Positions 9,784 to 22,311 of a stretch of DNA of 64,000 bases are shown here, in pieces (the first letter of the stretch is position 1; every line of letters begins with the position of its first letter). Origin of the DNA: Plasmopara viticola. Its lineage: Eukaryota > Oomycota > Peronosporomycetes > Peronosporales > Peronosporaceae. The notes beneath the pieces were generated by a model. It was given only the letters and a program-made list of their open reading frames with translations. It was not told the DNA's origin and did not search any database. Location of the stretch: the NCBI GenBank assembly GCA_001695595.3, contig MBPM02000003.1:682001-746000 (forward strand). The letters are read 5' to 3'. Made by a program: the position numbers and the translations under genes.

Positions 9784-12700
9784 AATTACGATTGAGTATG
9801 ATTACACTAATACTGCTAGTCTATATTAAATACTGCCTTCTTAGTTATGTTAGTGAAATACTCTACGATATTGGTGACTAGCTCCACCCTTTCAAGACTT
9901 GGAACTTTTTTGGTCTTTTCATGTCAAACTTTTTTTGGTCTATTGGGCCTCATTGTTGTGACTTGTGCCGCTTCTTTGAAACTTGCACAACAATGTGCGT
10001 GATCCTCAAAGCTCATTTGTAAGGGGTAGACCCAAACTCAGCTTACTAACTTGTCGTCTGCTACCAGTGTATTATCAAGATCTAAAGCAAGCAGCATTCT
10101 TGAAAGTACGAGCAAAGCTCACGATTTCTAAATACAGTGTCCTGGAGAAACTCTTAGTGCTCGTAGAGGAAATACTGTTTTTACTCCGAGTACCCATTGA
10201 AAAGTGTGTCAAAATTACCATTAGGTCGAAGGAGCTTTTCATGTACGTCTTCGACATGGCTACACCTCCTTTCTTTAGGTTATAAGGTTTAGAGGCCACA
10301 AGTAGAGCTCATTTCGAGGTCTCTAGTGACCAGGCCCCTAGGCCAACGGAGCATAATAATATAAAAGTCCGCTGGCAATCGATGGCGAGTCTTAAGCCGA
10401 GCTATCGGTATTGCTCTATTTGTACGTTTAACTCTGCTGAAAATGTTGTGAAGTTTGAGCAGAGTAAAGCTTCTTGTACACTTGTGCTCTACACTTCAAT
10501 AGCATGTGGCCTACCATCACACATAATTACTTCGTTAGGAGAGCAGACACACGATGATGACTGAGATGCGCAGTGAGAGCACTGATTTTTTGCATGAACG
10601 TGGTTTGCAACGCATAGCCTTGCAAGTGTGTTACTCAGGTGAGCGCGGCGTATATTGCGTACCATGCAAGGGTCACTTTGGACAGGTACGGGCCGCAATT
10701 TTACAAGCAGGGCTCGAACTTCGTCGAGAGGAGAACGACATCCTTTCAATCTCGGTGGTCAAGTTTGTCGGGTCGAAGTCAGTCCTGACGATTGGGTCCT
10801 ACTTACTTTTAACGAAGTGTAACGGATGCATATGTCAGTACGCCCGTCATTGGAACCGATATTTTTCACCTTTTATCCCGCTGCTTTTAATATAAATGTC
10901 TAATGAGAGGGCTACAGGAGCATTCAAAACTCAAACCTTCAGCTCTCAAGGCAGCTTCTTTGTAGAACCTGCTGGCATCTGTGCTTAAATGTTATAGACC
11001 TTGACTTTGTATCTAATGAAATAAAGTCAGCGTTAGTACCGCGCTGAAGAAGTTGTGAGCCGCCCGAGTATGATAAAGAAATTGGCATCTAGTCCAGCCA
11101 GAGTCACTGGAACCATTGTTTATACGGAGGTGCTAAAATGGGATGGCCTGCTGTTGCCGCTACGACTTGGAAAGAATTGCTTTAACTATTTAAATTTCTT
11201 GCTGATGTCTACAGCAGCTCAGACGGACGATCAGGTCGTGAGAGACGGTTGTGTCTTTTAAGACACACTGTGTAGTATGTACGCTGAGACAGCAAATGCG
11301 CTCTTGAACGAAATTTCAGTAGCTGCCTTAGCACTCAACCATGCGGTTCACGAATCGACGCAGTTCCAAACATTTTGAATTAAGATTTCAAGTATATTAT
11401 CCCCAGAAGCAAGTAATTGAAGAGAGACTCTAAAGTTGTTTTTCTCAGTATTGACTGAAGGCCAAACACCCGAACTTAATCTCAAGCAATACCTACAGCA
11501 ACCTCGCTGCACCTGGTAGCACTTGGAGCCTAATAACATCTACATCGTTTTCTCCGAGACGACGGACATTTGCCTTGAGGCATTGTTGAGCTGCACAATC
11601 ATCCGACGACGCGATTGGTGCGCATCCTGAGGCGCTCCCTTCCCAATTGAAGAACACTTTTCTGAAGCCTTAAACTCTTATGCACCAAAGGCACCGGACT
11701 TGACGGCAGATGAGCCACCCTAATTAAAGTCACTCACGGTAAGCGTGAAGCTTTTTCAATGTATAAAAAAGGTGTGATTGGCCAGGCAGAGCAACAAAGA
11801 TTGACTCTGACCATCTAGATGCCCGATGAGAGAACACAAATCGGCTAACGCCGGTCTTTCTGCCACCCTACTTTGCAAACCGTGCGTGATCAAAGAAGTT
11901 TGACTACTCACAGTACAATAGCCCCACAAGTCTAAATTGACTGGAGGGCGGTGCCACCCACTTTGCTCCTAGCAGAGCTTTGGCTCTCCTTTGCTAGATA
12001 GTAAAAGCTCTGTTGGCCCTGCTTAATATCGAAAGCGCTATTGGCGTGTATATTCGACCAATTTAGTCAACGTTTCGAACATTAAAACTTCGAAACGGGC
12101 AATGACGATTAGAGCTCCGAGGGCGGAGTGGTATTAAAAGCTACCGACCAATACCTTAAGAATACAACATTTACTGTATTCGGGTGGTATTGTGGCTTGG
12201 GCTTAGCCAAGCCAGGGAATAGGCCCCAGGACGCCTGGATTCACATGCAAACCTCTGAGTAGTGCTCGAATTAGACAGCACTAATGTCATAAGTGACATG
12301 CTTGAATTCATACGTTGGCAAAGGACCTGGCATCGTGCGTGGAGTGGCTCGTGAGACGCTGGGTAATGATCATAGAAGACAGCACTCGTTGCTTATTGTG
12401 GAATACTTGGCTAGGTTCTAGCAAAGGCTTCATGGTGTGGCTTTGCTGATTCGAGTGGAAGAGACCGAGCAATGCTCGTCATTAGCAGCGTTCCATGCAT
12501 GCTATTTAAGTTTGAATTGTTGGTAGGACGAAGCATTTAGGACGCGACGCTGATGATGCACGTGTAGTGGTACGTAATCCACATAAAATAAAGTATTCTC
12601 CACCGATATCATGAACAGCGTTCATTTAATATATGGCTAACTGTAGGACATGGCGCGGCCCTGACGATGCACACGTACACCACTGAGAAGCGCCCGTCGC

Positions 12701-13435
12701 TAACGTCATTTGCTACATAGTCGTAAAGCATGACTGGCTGAGGAGCATGGGGCCATAATTGCTGCCATGATGATGCACGCTAAGTGACGCGTAGCCCACT
12801 AAGCAGTGCTTACTGTGGACATATGCCCAATAGACATAGTTAACGTGAGGTTGATGCGTTAACGCACAATTGTGACGAGACGATTATTTTACGGAGCGTC
12901 TCGTCGAAGACCGTCGATATGCGACGTTAGCTCTTGTCTATATGCCCTCATAAAGAAAGATTGTGTTGAGAACAAAGCTTGATTTGGACAACACTGCACG
13001 TAAATTGCTATGCCCGAGCTCCTGGATGGTCAAGGCTACTCTCTACTTATGTCCCCAACATTTAAGATACTTCACCTCTCAGAGTCTAATTAAGAGGCTC
13101 TCTTTCTTGATATCTAAAGGTCTTCATAAACACTGTGAGTTGCTATGGTTTAGTTGGTCCCTGCTTTACATCCGTGCACTATTTTCTTTCATACCTAACG
13201 AGTCACTATGACCGGCGTCTTCGACGCATACGACTTTGTCACCTTTTGCTAAAAAATGCGCCAGTATAGCATCTCCACAACTGTAGAACGTCTCTAAATG
13301 CGCACTGATTGTGTCGGGTGCTTATTCAACCAAATAATGTATATCCTCGGGGTAATTGAGGATCAACACAAACGACTCAGGTACAGGTTGACCGCAAAAG
13401 CTATTTGGTGCAACAGGGCTGCCATAGCTATCAGA
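9784..13435. other. Gene-poor, AT-rich stretch
   Basis: I recognise no gene. Short unassigned open frames (for example 9983-10285 and 10554-10895 on +) resemble no family I know. A small perfect stem-loop (TGGCTTGG/CCAAGCCA, 12193-12214) is the only clear structure. The stretch probably consists of decayed repeats. Confidence 0.5.
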
Positions 13436-13510
13436 TTATTTACCCCACATTGGCTCTATTTCTATTATCAATAGAGCCTATGTGGGGTAAATATTTACTA
13501 TTGATAATCG
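13436..13510. repeat. MITE-like foldback hairpin
   Basis: TTTACCCCACATTGGCTCTA at 13439-13458 pairs with TAGAGCCTATGTGGGGTAAA at 13472-13491 with one mismatch and a 13-base loop. A second overlapping inverted pair, CTATTATCAATAG (13462-13474) and CTATTGATAATCG (13498-13510), lets the DNA fold in two alternative ways. This suggests a remnant of a small foldback element. Confidence 0.6.
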
Positions 13511-13781
13511 TAATATCTCCTAACGTGCATTAAGCAGTGATTAATAGGCGATGTACTGCTTTTCTGATAGTATTAAGTACTTCCTATTAATTGATGCACG
13601 AGTTTTTGCGTAACTCATGTCGCACAAAATGGTAAGACAATTAATCAGTGTAACATTTTCATTCTTATGGTCTGTACGGCGGTGAATATGGACAATAACA
13701 GCCACCGTATGACCACCCGTTTTGGCCTTAATTGCAAGGTCAAGCGCAAAGGAAGCTATTTGAAGAAATACTAGGGAGATC

Positions 13782-13798
13782 TCGAGACTCACAAAGAG
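13782..13798. repeat. Target-site duplication, left copy
   Basis: TCGAGACTCACAAAGAG is identical to 14112-14128 and flanks the SINE. Confidence 0.8.
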
Positions 13799-14111
13799 AT
13801 TTAAGCTACCGGAACCCACGCGCTAGGACTAAGTAGTCTCTATCGCGGGATGCTGGTAGCAATCCGACCCATATTGGGACCGGGTTCCGTACCCCTCATT
13901 CCACTATGGGGCTTTTTCGGTCAGTGGGGCGTCCCCCACCCAAACTACCCAATCGGGCGCGTTTTTGGTAGGGCAGTCACACACTCGGGTGTGATGGCTC
14001 GTCCACTTTAGTGACCTATCTCCGGCTGCCTTACTTCGAATCCTATGGGTATCGAATTAGGTACCTCCCGGTCCTGGGTCGAACGGCTAACCGCTCGAGC
14101 CACAGGGTCGG
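13799..14111 (-). mobile_element. tRNA-derived SINE
   Basis: The 313-bp insert is bounded by a perfect 17-bp direct repeat, as left by LINE-mediated retroposition. Read on the minus strand, the 5' head contains TGGCTCGAGCGG, an A-box-like sequence of the Pol III promoter. About 45 bases later comes AATTCGATACC, close to the B-box GGTTCGANNCC. The body is GC-rich, unlike the flanking DNA. Part of an older open frame (13541-13819, minus strand) is interrupted by the insertion. SINEs are known from Phytophthora. Confidence 0.75.
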
Positions 14112-14128
14112 TCGAGACTCACAAAGAG
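14112..14128. repeat. Target-site duplication, right copy
   Basis: This is an exact copy of 13782-13798, on the 5' side of the SINE as it is read. Confidence 0.8.
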
Positions 14129-17100
14129 CCGAAGTTCTATGTATCACAATACCCTCAAAGGTGACCTATGTAAACTGCTGGTTGCGTCGACATGTTCCAA
14201 GGAAGGAGAAATGTGCACGTCACTTCATGCCTGTCATGAACCATAAAAGGTCCTATGTAACGATATTTTATCTTGTCGTATAAAACAAATTAGTCCTCTG
14301 CTCTGGAAGAACATTTTCTACTTAGATGAAATAGAATCCATTTTTGTCCGAAAGTTTTTCGTTTATGTTAGGCTGACGCAATTGCTTTCCTTCTTCTGCT
14401 GATTACGACCAGCCAACTTTTAAAGAGGTTTAATAATTGTGTGAGAAAACCTTTGCTTTAATTAGAGGCCTATGTGGAAAAAAATATTTTCCATGTCTCT
14501 TCTCCAAATTTAGAGCAACTCATTTGGAAGCTAAAAGAACTTTTGGCTGTCTGAGTCCATTTTTGTGCAAGATCGAAAAAATTATCAATGAATAATACGT
14601 AAAGTGCGCAAAGTCAGTCACTGACTACTCACTGGACAGAAGAATTGCGACCTCAGTAAACATACTGCGCAGTGTGTTTTTAAGCTCACAATTGACTTTT
14701 TTCTGTCTGATCATCCCTTTGAGCTTAATCTTTTGCAGAGTCCGTAGTGACCGCTGCCGAAAGGGTGCTTAAGATAGTATCTTGCTCGGGGTACCAATCG
14801 GTGTTTATTAAGATCTAAATTATGCTGTCTCCTGTGTCGGTAAGAGTTATTCCATCAGTGTACTTTAGAGCATTTCCCTGCGCACTTGTTACGCTATTTA
14901 TACATGCTTTGGCCAGAATTATTAAGTCTGGGTCTGTGGAGCTCTTTGACCTCGCTGCTGAAGTTGCTAACTTTGCGTGGAGCAAGGTGACAACATTCTC
15001 GGCAGCTTTGCTCTCAGTTACTGTGTATGCTGAGATGTCCCTGTCTTCATTCGGTTTAACTTCAGGCTTAAATCCTGTATGCGCTGAGTTCAACTTTTTA
15101 TATCGACCAAAAAATGCGTCTTGATCGAACCTCCAAACTCAATCATATCGTCGGACTTACTCGTAGGCTCGACCTTACTCCTATCAGAAGCCTAGCATAC
15201 AAAACTTCTAGATCGAGGCGAAAAAAACACTTTCTTAGAGTGGGAGCAAAGCCTTCGCAATCGTTCGTCGGCCCAGGGTAGCCACCACTTATACCGGTGA
15301 AATCATCCTGTCAATTTCCTGCGTACTGTGAGGGCATAGTTCCTATCATCATTTACTTGACCAACATGGAATTGAGCTTTTCTAGTGGTATACATCTCTC
15401 AACATATTGTACATCAAAATGTAATGTTTTCGTAGCTATCTTATTATAGCTATTAATCCCCCGTGCAATTCCTTGAGTTTGATCTGAGCAAACTTCATGC
15501 GTTTGCGGGACAATTAATTTATAACTTTATTGTGGATGACGCTTTGCGCCGTGATCCACGGCAGCTCCATTATCGATGTAGAGAATTGTTAAAGAAAAAA
15601 TTATCTGCAATTCTCGTCATCCCCGTCGGTAATGCCTTTTCACGTGCTTTGCCGAGCTATCTAATCTAGCAGCATTGCTGGCGACTCTTTTTTTATCGCG
15701 CGCTGATCCCTTGTTTTGTTTTTTTTATCTGCACGTCTTCGTCTTTGCGGAAGCTATAATGCGATCTTAAGTCACTTAGAGATCTGAGCTCGCGCAGCAT
15801 CTTTCTCGATTACGCAGTGCGACCCAGACTGTCGACTAATAAAAGGATTATTCTGATATGCGTCTCACTTTGCAGCCTGCCGAAAAGAATGATTGCTCTT
15901 CTAGATATTTTTAAATCAGTGGATCTTTTTTCGGTCGGTTGGTCTCATCTTTTCGGGACGGGAGGCTTACATCGAGTGGAAGTCTTAAGATGTTGCATCA
16001 GATCCGAAGCAGATCACTAAATTAACTGTGTGTTTTTGATCTGGGCAATAGGCAGGCCCCCTTCCTTTGTATTGTTTGACAGCTTGTTGTAGTGGTGGAA
16101 ATGGTCCAAAGAGAAGCACGTCGTCTACTAAGCTTGAGCTCGAAGTAGACACGAGTGTAAGCTTATGCAAACGTGAACCAAACACACAAACCTTTACTTG
16201 ACTACCTGTGCAGTCCAATGTTGGTTTATTCTACTAGATTGCTCAAGCCTGTTTTCATTCTCCATTCTCTTCTAACTATATGCTATCCCTGAAATAACTT
16301 GTCTTTCTGTAGCGAGTGCAATCAAAGTTTTATGGATTGAGTGTGCAATGTGTAGCATACAATTGTCAGTTTGAATTGGACAATTATTCTTTAACTAAGT
16401 ATGCATCTTCACCCGATTGATCGGACTAAAATTGCTCGGAAGAAAATAGATTGATTTTGATAGTTTACTTAAAGAGATCATTGACCGATCTGTCAACCAT
16501 GGTCAACTAGGTTGATCCTTTTAAGAGGTCGATAAAAGTAGACCACACTGAAAATATGATTGCGTATTTGAAAGACCGTCCCAAAGTGATTTCCACCAAA
16601 TAATCTATGCTCCCATATAGCTTGGTATCACATCCTATCCATCTCAATAAAGTCAATCTCGCTAATTACTTCATCACCACACTAATTTTGATGTTCATGT
16701 TTCACCGCAGCCATGAAGACTGGCTTAGTTCATTATAGCCAATTGTATACAATAAGCTTAGTCGCTTCAGACTTGGTGGACTCTGTTTGAGTCGCTAAAG
16801 CCGGTGTAGATCGCGTCATCGCTCCAAGCTTGACTTGAATGCGGAAAGTGTAAGAAGACGTGAGCAAGACGGGACAGGAGGCTCGAATCTCGTCGTAATA
16901 AGTTGGGTTTTGAGATAGAATGAAATATCTCTGCATCGTAAGACTGCGATTACTGCGATCTAGTCAAATAGCTCAGTCGCAATATTCTTTCTAGCAAGCA
17001 ACAGACAATCAAACTATATTTGACTGCTAGTTTCTTAGCACCCTCCAAAAATACACAATTCTGATAGAAAGAAAGTTCGCGGTTTGTTGGAGATTTTATG

Positions 17101-18108
17101 TCTGCCCAAATAATATGCCGGCGCCAGATCATATATGTTTTAAGCGCAGCGTCGCTGTCTCAATGACTGAGTGTCCGCGTGCGCTGCGCGGCGAGGATGA
17201 AAATGTATATAGTGGAGCGTATTCCGCAGAGATGATAGTGAGCAAAGTGCCTGGGTAGGCCTTATTGAAAGAAAGGTCGTAATAATCAGCTGCTTTCGTT
17301 AAGTGTCCTATTTTGAAGATATTGCACTCTTGCAGCTAATCTATCTAATTAGCCGTGCAATAGCTTTGCTTGTTTGCAAACTTTAACTTTCTGAAGATGT
17401 TCTGATATTATCAAATAATTTTTTATGGGACATTTTAATAAAAATGCCCAACTTATCACAGTAGTTTGATCGTTTGATGTGCAAACATACTTCCTTGTGT
17501 TCTTACTTTAAACGAGGACCCGCGTGATCGTGGGTACACGCTCACAATTTTCACGCAGGCGCCGCTAATCTAAAAATCTTAGCTAATCCAACCTAATCCC
17601 GCCCCTTTTTTCGACCGATTCGCTTCTTCGGCGTACGTACAGCGTCATAGGGATCGTGTCGACCCTTGCATCAGTGGAGATGGAAAATTGAAGAGATTTA
17701 TCTTTCACCGCAAAAATTTAGTGTTCTATTGATATGCAAGCCGAGAATAGACAAGTACGCGATGTTCTGTTGGCAGCAAAGCTACGGATTTCCTGTCTCT
17801 CGACCTAGGGCACAAGCGAAACGAGAAGCCAATGAATATCATTAATAAGACGGATTTCCTTTTTGCAACAAAAAGGCAATTTTAGTAAGATGCCGAGTAT
17901 GGCATGTTAAGAAATTTAATGCAAAGACTGCGTCGTAGACGGGACCAATTAACACTATCATGTCAGCACCTTTTGCAGCTCTGAGTTTGGCAAAAGTTAG
18001 GTTGCAAATACCGGTAGGAAAGTATGATTTCGATGTTCGGTAGCAACCCAGAAAATATCAACTGTCGCTTATTTGTATATTGTCAGTAAAATCACTTTGC
18101 ACCCCTTC
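14129..18108. other. Gene-poor stretch with decayed fragments
   Basis: No intact gene is seen. A hydrophilic open frame at 14815-15093 (minus) looks protein-like but is unassigned. The minus-strand frame 15985-16218 contains LVDDVLLFG, which could be a relic of a copia-type reverse transcriptase active site. The rest shows nothing I can name. Confidence 0.4.
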
Positions 18109-18430
18109 TTTTAATGTAATGTATTACGTTATCGCGTTGCCAAGTTATGCACGTGCTAGGCTCAGTCTGGCTAGTCCACGGCATAGAGCGGTGTCCGCGT
18201 ACGTCGGGTCTCGTTCGGCGGGCAGTGCAGCTAGCACCGAGGTCGTGAGGGTCTTCCATTATTTTGCTTAGCTTTGACTTGGTAAGAGCCCAGGTGGCGC
18301 CCGGTACTGGAGACCGTCGCGTCGAGGGTGAGACTCGTTAGAGACCTGCAGATGCCCGAGAGCACCTGCCCGAAGCGCGCGAGCATTTAGCCCCCGCGCT
18401 TGGAAGGAGGGCGTCACCCCAACCTTTTCC
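18109..18430 (-). mobile_element. Short non-autonomous retroelement, copy A
   Basis: This element is nearly identical, in reverse orientation, to 32731-33057. It starts GGAAAAGGTTGGGGTGACG on the minus strand and ends in the tail TAATACATTACATTAAAA. Only scattered substitutions and small indels separate the copies. No target-site duplication is evident. It is SINE-like in length and tail, but Pol III boxes are not convincing. Confidence 0.7.
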
Positions 18431-19533
18431 AAGCTAGGTGACACAGTATAGCTGTAAATAAGAGAACTAATGGGCAAAACTACTGAGCCCAATGAGCGGT
18501 AGTAGCTTATGTGTCCAGATCTACAAGTCAATCCGGAGGTTGTGTGATGAGTTAAGTGACTAGGCAATCCATTTATACAGTCGAAAGGAAATCTGCAGTG
18601 GCGCGAGAACAAAGAGGAATGCGTGAGATGCATAGGAAATATAACACATTTATTGCAGATGATTTCATCGCGGTTTGACCATTCTATGCAAACAAAATGA
18701 CTGCTCGAAGTTTGGTCGAGCTGACTATGACGACAAGCAATGTAAATTAAAAAAAAACGTAGAAGGTCGACCAGTTGCTAAGGCATCATCCGGGCACAAG
18801 CGAGACCTTTCAAACCTCCGTAATTTTGAAGAACGCTGCAAAACACAAAGAATTAAAGTGTTTGATAGATTTGCCTTATGTCGGCAATCCTTGAGCCTTC
18901 GATATATAAAAAAATACCACTTATTTGCAGTGCCCCATTTTTCGCTTCTAAAAACGTCACGCCAGCTACAGTCTTAATCACCCTTTCAATTAGTCCGTTC
19001 AGTAGGTTTTTTTTTCAGCAATACAAGAGAAACAACTATCACCGGTCAGACATACAGGAATTGTCATTTAATTACAGACTGAAAAGCTGATTCACATACG
19101 GTATGCATAAATAACACAAACAAATTAGAAAAACAGTGTTTACGAGCGCAAAATATGGTTTCTTGTAAGATTTGAAGTAACTAACAGATGCACACTTCAA
19201 TATAGCGTCAATGTAAGGTCCGCAAAAGTGATTAATGAGCGGTCGTCCGAATTGAAAGCATGACTGACGCTATGCGGGTACATCTTTAAAATATATCAAA
19301 ATCCACAAAAGCTGAGTGAGAAAGCCAGTTCAGTCATGATACAATGACAGAGAGCCTCTCAAGACCTTTTTTTTCTCTTGAGCCAGCTAGTATGACAGCA
19401 GAATCAGCTCGTGCGTAAAGCGTAGACAATAATACTTCCTATCATGTCGACATAGCAGCGCGGTGATTTTATAGTAGGCATTTAAAACATCGTATAAACC
19501 TGTGATTAATTTTATGCATACCTCGAAAATTGC
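18431..19533. other. No gene recognised
   Basis: This is AT-rich sequence 3' of the jacalin-like gene. It has short open frames without recognisable domains. Confidence 0.5.
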
Positions 19534-22311
19534 TTAACTAACATTGAGGCGCGCATGCAGAATCAGCTTGCCGCCTTCAGATGACCGCGGGACCCACATT
19601 AAGAGGGACCCGCCGCCTTTGCCAGGAAGGCCAAAAAGACCGGGACGCCAACGATCCAAGTACAATGTCTTGTCCTGCAACTTTTCGACCGTGGACGTCC
19701 ATTTGACTTTGCCTTTGGCAGGCACTCTGACCTCCTCTTGCTTTTCACCCGCAATTTTAATCACCACCGACACTTCGTACTTGTCGACACTCTCAAAGAG
19801 AATGGTCACGGACCCATCGCCTTTTTTCTTCCAGATCCCGTAGCTCCCCAAAAACGCTTGGTCCACAGTGTTGAGACCCAAAGCGTCGTAGAGAGTCCCG
19901 TCGTCAATCTCCCCAATGTACATGGTCGGACCACAAATGGGTTGAACAAACTCGGACGCCATCCAAGCAATTCCCGTGGGATCGAGCATAGAGAGCACAA
20001 AGAGCCCCGTGTTGGTATACTCAAAGACTTTTTCCTTGTGCGCCAATTCTTTGCCCATATCGGTCGTGCCATCCTCAATGAGCTGTTCGACAATCACGCG
20101 CAAGGTTTTTCGCAACATGTTGCGCGTCTTGTAAGCGGCTTCCGACGTCTTGTTGGCCCAAATCTCACCCATGCAGTGATTCGTGACAATCGGCACGTCT
20201 TCAATCATGATTGGCGATTGGCTCACTGCGACACGCACGTCCTCGGGATCGGCATTGGGCGTATTGTTGCGCGTGGTCATCACGAGGCCAATGACGCGAT
20301 TGGTCAGCGTTCGGATCTGGTAGCCACACGTGGTACTCTTGTTGTTCAAGAACTCGTCGAGTTCAATCGCTTCATTATCGAGTTCCGTTGTGTTCATGGC
20401 CCCGGACTCCCGTAGCATGAGCATGACGTTTTCTTTCGAGCCAAAAATGGCTTCACCAACCGAGACGACGACCATGACAATCGCCGAGACGACAGTGAGG
20501 ACAAAGACGGAGAACATGAGTTTGTTGGGAATTTGAATGCCCAAGCAAGAACAGATCGCGAGGGGGAGATCCAAGATGACAATCTGCACTTGAAACGCGT
20601 GGTCCATTAGCTTTTCCATATCCGTCGTGGGAATGATCGTTTGCTTGTACCGCAAGTAGAACAGAAGCGACTTGACGGCATTGATGATACTAATGGCACA
20701 CATGAGGACCAACCGCGTGGTTTTAATCGCCATGGCCAAGGCGCCAAAGGTCCCCAACGTTGCGGCATTGAGCACAACCGCCAAGACCGACGCAACCTTG
20801 GCGGCCACAGTTTGCGCACAATCGGCATTTTGCGGAATACACTCTTTGAAGCAATCGAGGGGATAGTCGAGTGGACACTGGGCTACGCAATCGTCGTCGT
20901 CCTTGTTATAGCCCGATGGACACAACCCGTCACGGCTCACTTCGAATCGCTTTTGGTAACATGCACTGTCAACGGCAGCTACGACGGGTCCGACCCAATT
21001 CCGAACCGTGTGATTGTAAGTGTACACATCAGCCGAAGCTTGCGGAGGGAGAGCCATCACATCGTTTGGATACAGATCGGACGCAGTCAGTTTGGTCCAG
21101 ATCGCACCGATACAAAAGATGCCATTGCCATTTGCTCGACCGTGAAAGCCAGCAAATTGGTAGTTTTCCGGTGGGGTGAGAACAATGCCGTTGTTCGTTT
21201 TCACGCCCGTCGAGACCGAGAGCGTTGACGTGGAAATTTTCATGTAAAAGATGCACGTCTTTCCTTTGTTCTTGTCCCATTGGATTTCAATCGATTGGAC
21301 CGTGTCACCCATCTCGGGCTCAAAGAACCCCTCCGTTCCTCCATCCCCACCGTGCGACATGGTCACGTACGTTTCTTGGGTCATGGCCGTGAGTGCTACT
21401 CGATCAACGCGCTCGCTCCCGTGGAGAGAGATATTGAGAAACATTTGACCAAATTTGATATTCTTTACATCCGAGAACGCGTCGCCGTGCTCCAAGCCAC
21501 CGTATAATTCGCCAAGCACAATGTCGTTATCATTGACCGTCAGGTTCTGGGGCTCCATCGGATCGCCAAAGAGGTTCATGTCCCCACCCGGCATCCCGTC
21601 ACTTAATGACGTACCAAATTTCGCCGCAAAGTCTTCAAAACTGAGCATACTTCCACTCGTGTCAAGGCCCGAGCCCATTAATTCTGTCAGCGCTGCCATA
21701 TCTTCTGCAGTAGGGGCCCCGCTGCCCGGGTCAGAATTCGAGGAATTTCCCAACAGCGCCGACAAGTCGTCTGTTCCGACGTCCGCGCTGGCATCCGATG
21801 ACAAACTTTCAGTAAGTAACGCAACCTGCTTTTTCGTGGGTGGAGGCTCGATGTCGTCGCTATCTGAAGCATCCAATGACACTGTGGCGTCTGTCTCTGG
21901 CACGGGCGTTGGGGACGCTCGAGATGCGCTTCCTTCCGTCGAGTCGGACGTCGAGTCGAATTTATCCAGTAAACCGCCAAACTTGGCTTTCAAGTCTTTA
22001 TACGTTGGCGGGGGTGGAGCACCTGGAATCGGCGTGGTGATCACCAAAGTGCCATCATCATTCACGGACGGCGGGGCTCCATTCGTTTCATCGTTGCCAA
22101 ACCCAAACAAATTTCGTTCTTCCGAGTCACTTTTCTTAAGTCCAGTGGAGGAAAGGTCCGCTGACGAGACGCTTGTGGATTTGTCTGCAGGCGACAGCGC
22201 CGTGTTTTGAAAGGTCGTGCCCGACTCGTTCGCAGCTACTAGCCTTTGCCACTGGAGTACTTGGAGGCATACTGCCACCTTGACAATCGCGCAAAGCATT
22301 GTGACGGTCAC
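19534..22311 (-). CDS. Secreted or membrane jacalin-like lectin protein
   Basis: This is a single exon of 925 residues. The N-terminus (MTVTMLCAIVKVAVCLQVLQ) is a probable signal peptide of about 27 residues. A low-complexity Ser/Asp/Pro region (about 28-250) follows, with DSEERN at 62-67, similar to the dEER half of oomycete effector leaders; no RXLR precedes it. Residues about 265-408 look like a jacalin-type lectin beta-prism, with repeated Gly and FAGFHGRANGNGIFCIGAIW at its end. A Cys-rich block (about 447-495, CPLDYPLDCFKEC) comes next. Then come several hydrophobic helices (about 498-550 and 580-630) and a C-terminal domain ending GLPGKGGGSLLMWVPRSSEG. Oomycetes carry related jacalin-like proteins. 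Their function is not settled, and carbohydrate binding at the cell surface is inferred. The gene stands alone, more than 9 kb from the next host gene on either side. Confidence 0.85.
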   Translation of the reverse strand: MTVTMLCAIVKVAVCLQVLQWQRLVAANESGTTFQNTALSPADKSTSVSSADLSSTGLKKSDSEERNLFGFGNDETNGAPPSVNDDGTLVITTPIPGAPPPPTYKDLKAKFGGLLDKFDSTSDSTEGSASRASPTPVPETDATVSLDASDSDDIEPPPTKKQVALLTESLSSDASADVGTDDLSALLGNSSNSDPGSGAPTAEDMAALTELMGSGLDTSGSMLSFEDFAAKFGTSLSDGMPGGDMNLFGDPMEPQNLTVNDNDIVLGELYGGLEHGDAFSDVKNIKFGQMFLNISLHGSERVDRVALTAMTQETYVTMSHGGDGGTEGFFEPEMGDTVQSIEIQWDKNKGKTCIFYMKISTSTLSVSTGVKTNNGIVLTPPENYQFAGFHGRANGNGIFCIGAIWTKLTASDLYPNDVMALPPQASADVYTYNHTVRNWVGPVVAAVDSACYQKRFEVSRDGLCPSGYNKDDDDCVAQCPLDYPLDCFKECIPQNADCAQTVAAKVASVLAVVLNAATLGTFGALAMAIKTTRLVLMCAISIINAVKSLLFYLRYKQTIIPTTDMEKLMDHAFQVQIVILDLPLAICSCLGIQIPNKLMFSVFVLTVVSAIVMVVVSVGEAIFGSKENVMLMLRESGAMNTTELDNEAIELDEFLNNKSTTCGYQIRTLTNRVIGLVMTTRNNTPNADPEDVRVAVSQSPIMIEDVPIVTNHCMGEIWANKTSEAAYKTRNMLRKTLRVIVEQLIEDGTTDMGKELAHKEKVFEYTNTGLFVLSMLDPTGIAWMASEFVQPICGPTMYIGEIDDGTLYDALGLNTVDQAFLGSYGIWKKKGDGSVTILFESVDKYEVSVVIKIAGEKQEEVRVPAKGKVKWTSTVEKLQDKTLYLDRWRPGLFGLPGKGGGSLLMWVPRSSEGGKLILHARLNVS

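Noticed and set aside
14040..14111. A genuine tRNA gene on the minus strand
   Set aside because: The A-box- and B-box-like sequences are present, but no cloverleaf can be drawn and the unit is part of a SINE with a target-site duplication.
15985..16218. Copia-type reverse transcriptase relic (LVDDVLLFG)
   Set aside because: There is a single short motif with no neighbouring RT blocks; chance cannot be excluded.
19738..22210. Long plus-strand open frames (19738-20415, 21455-22210)
   Set aside because: These are antisense shadows of the jacalin-like gene, caused by its codon composition.
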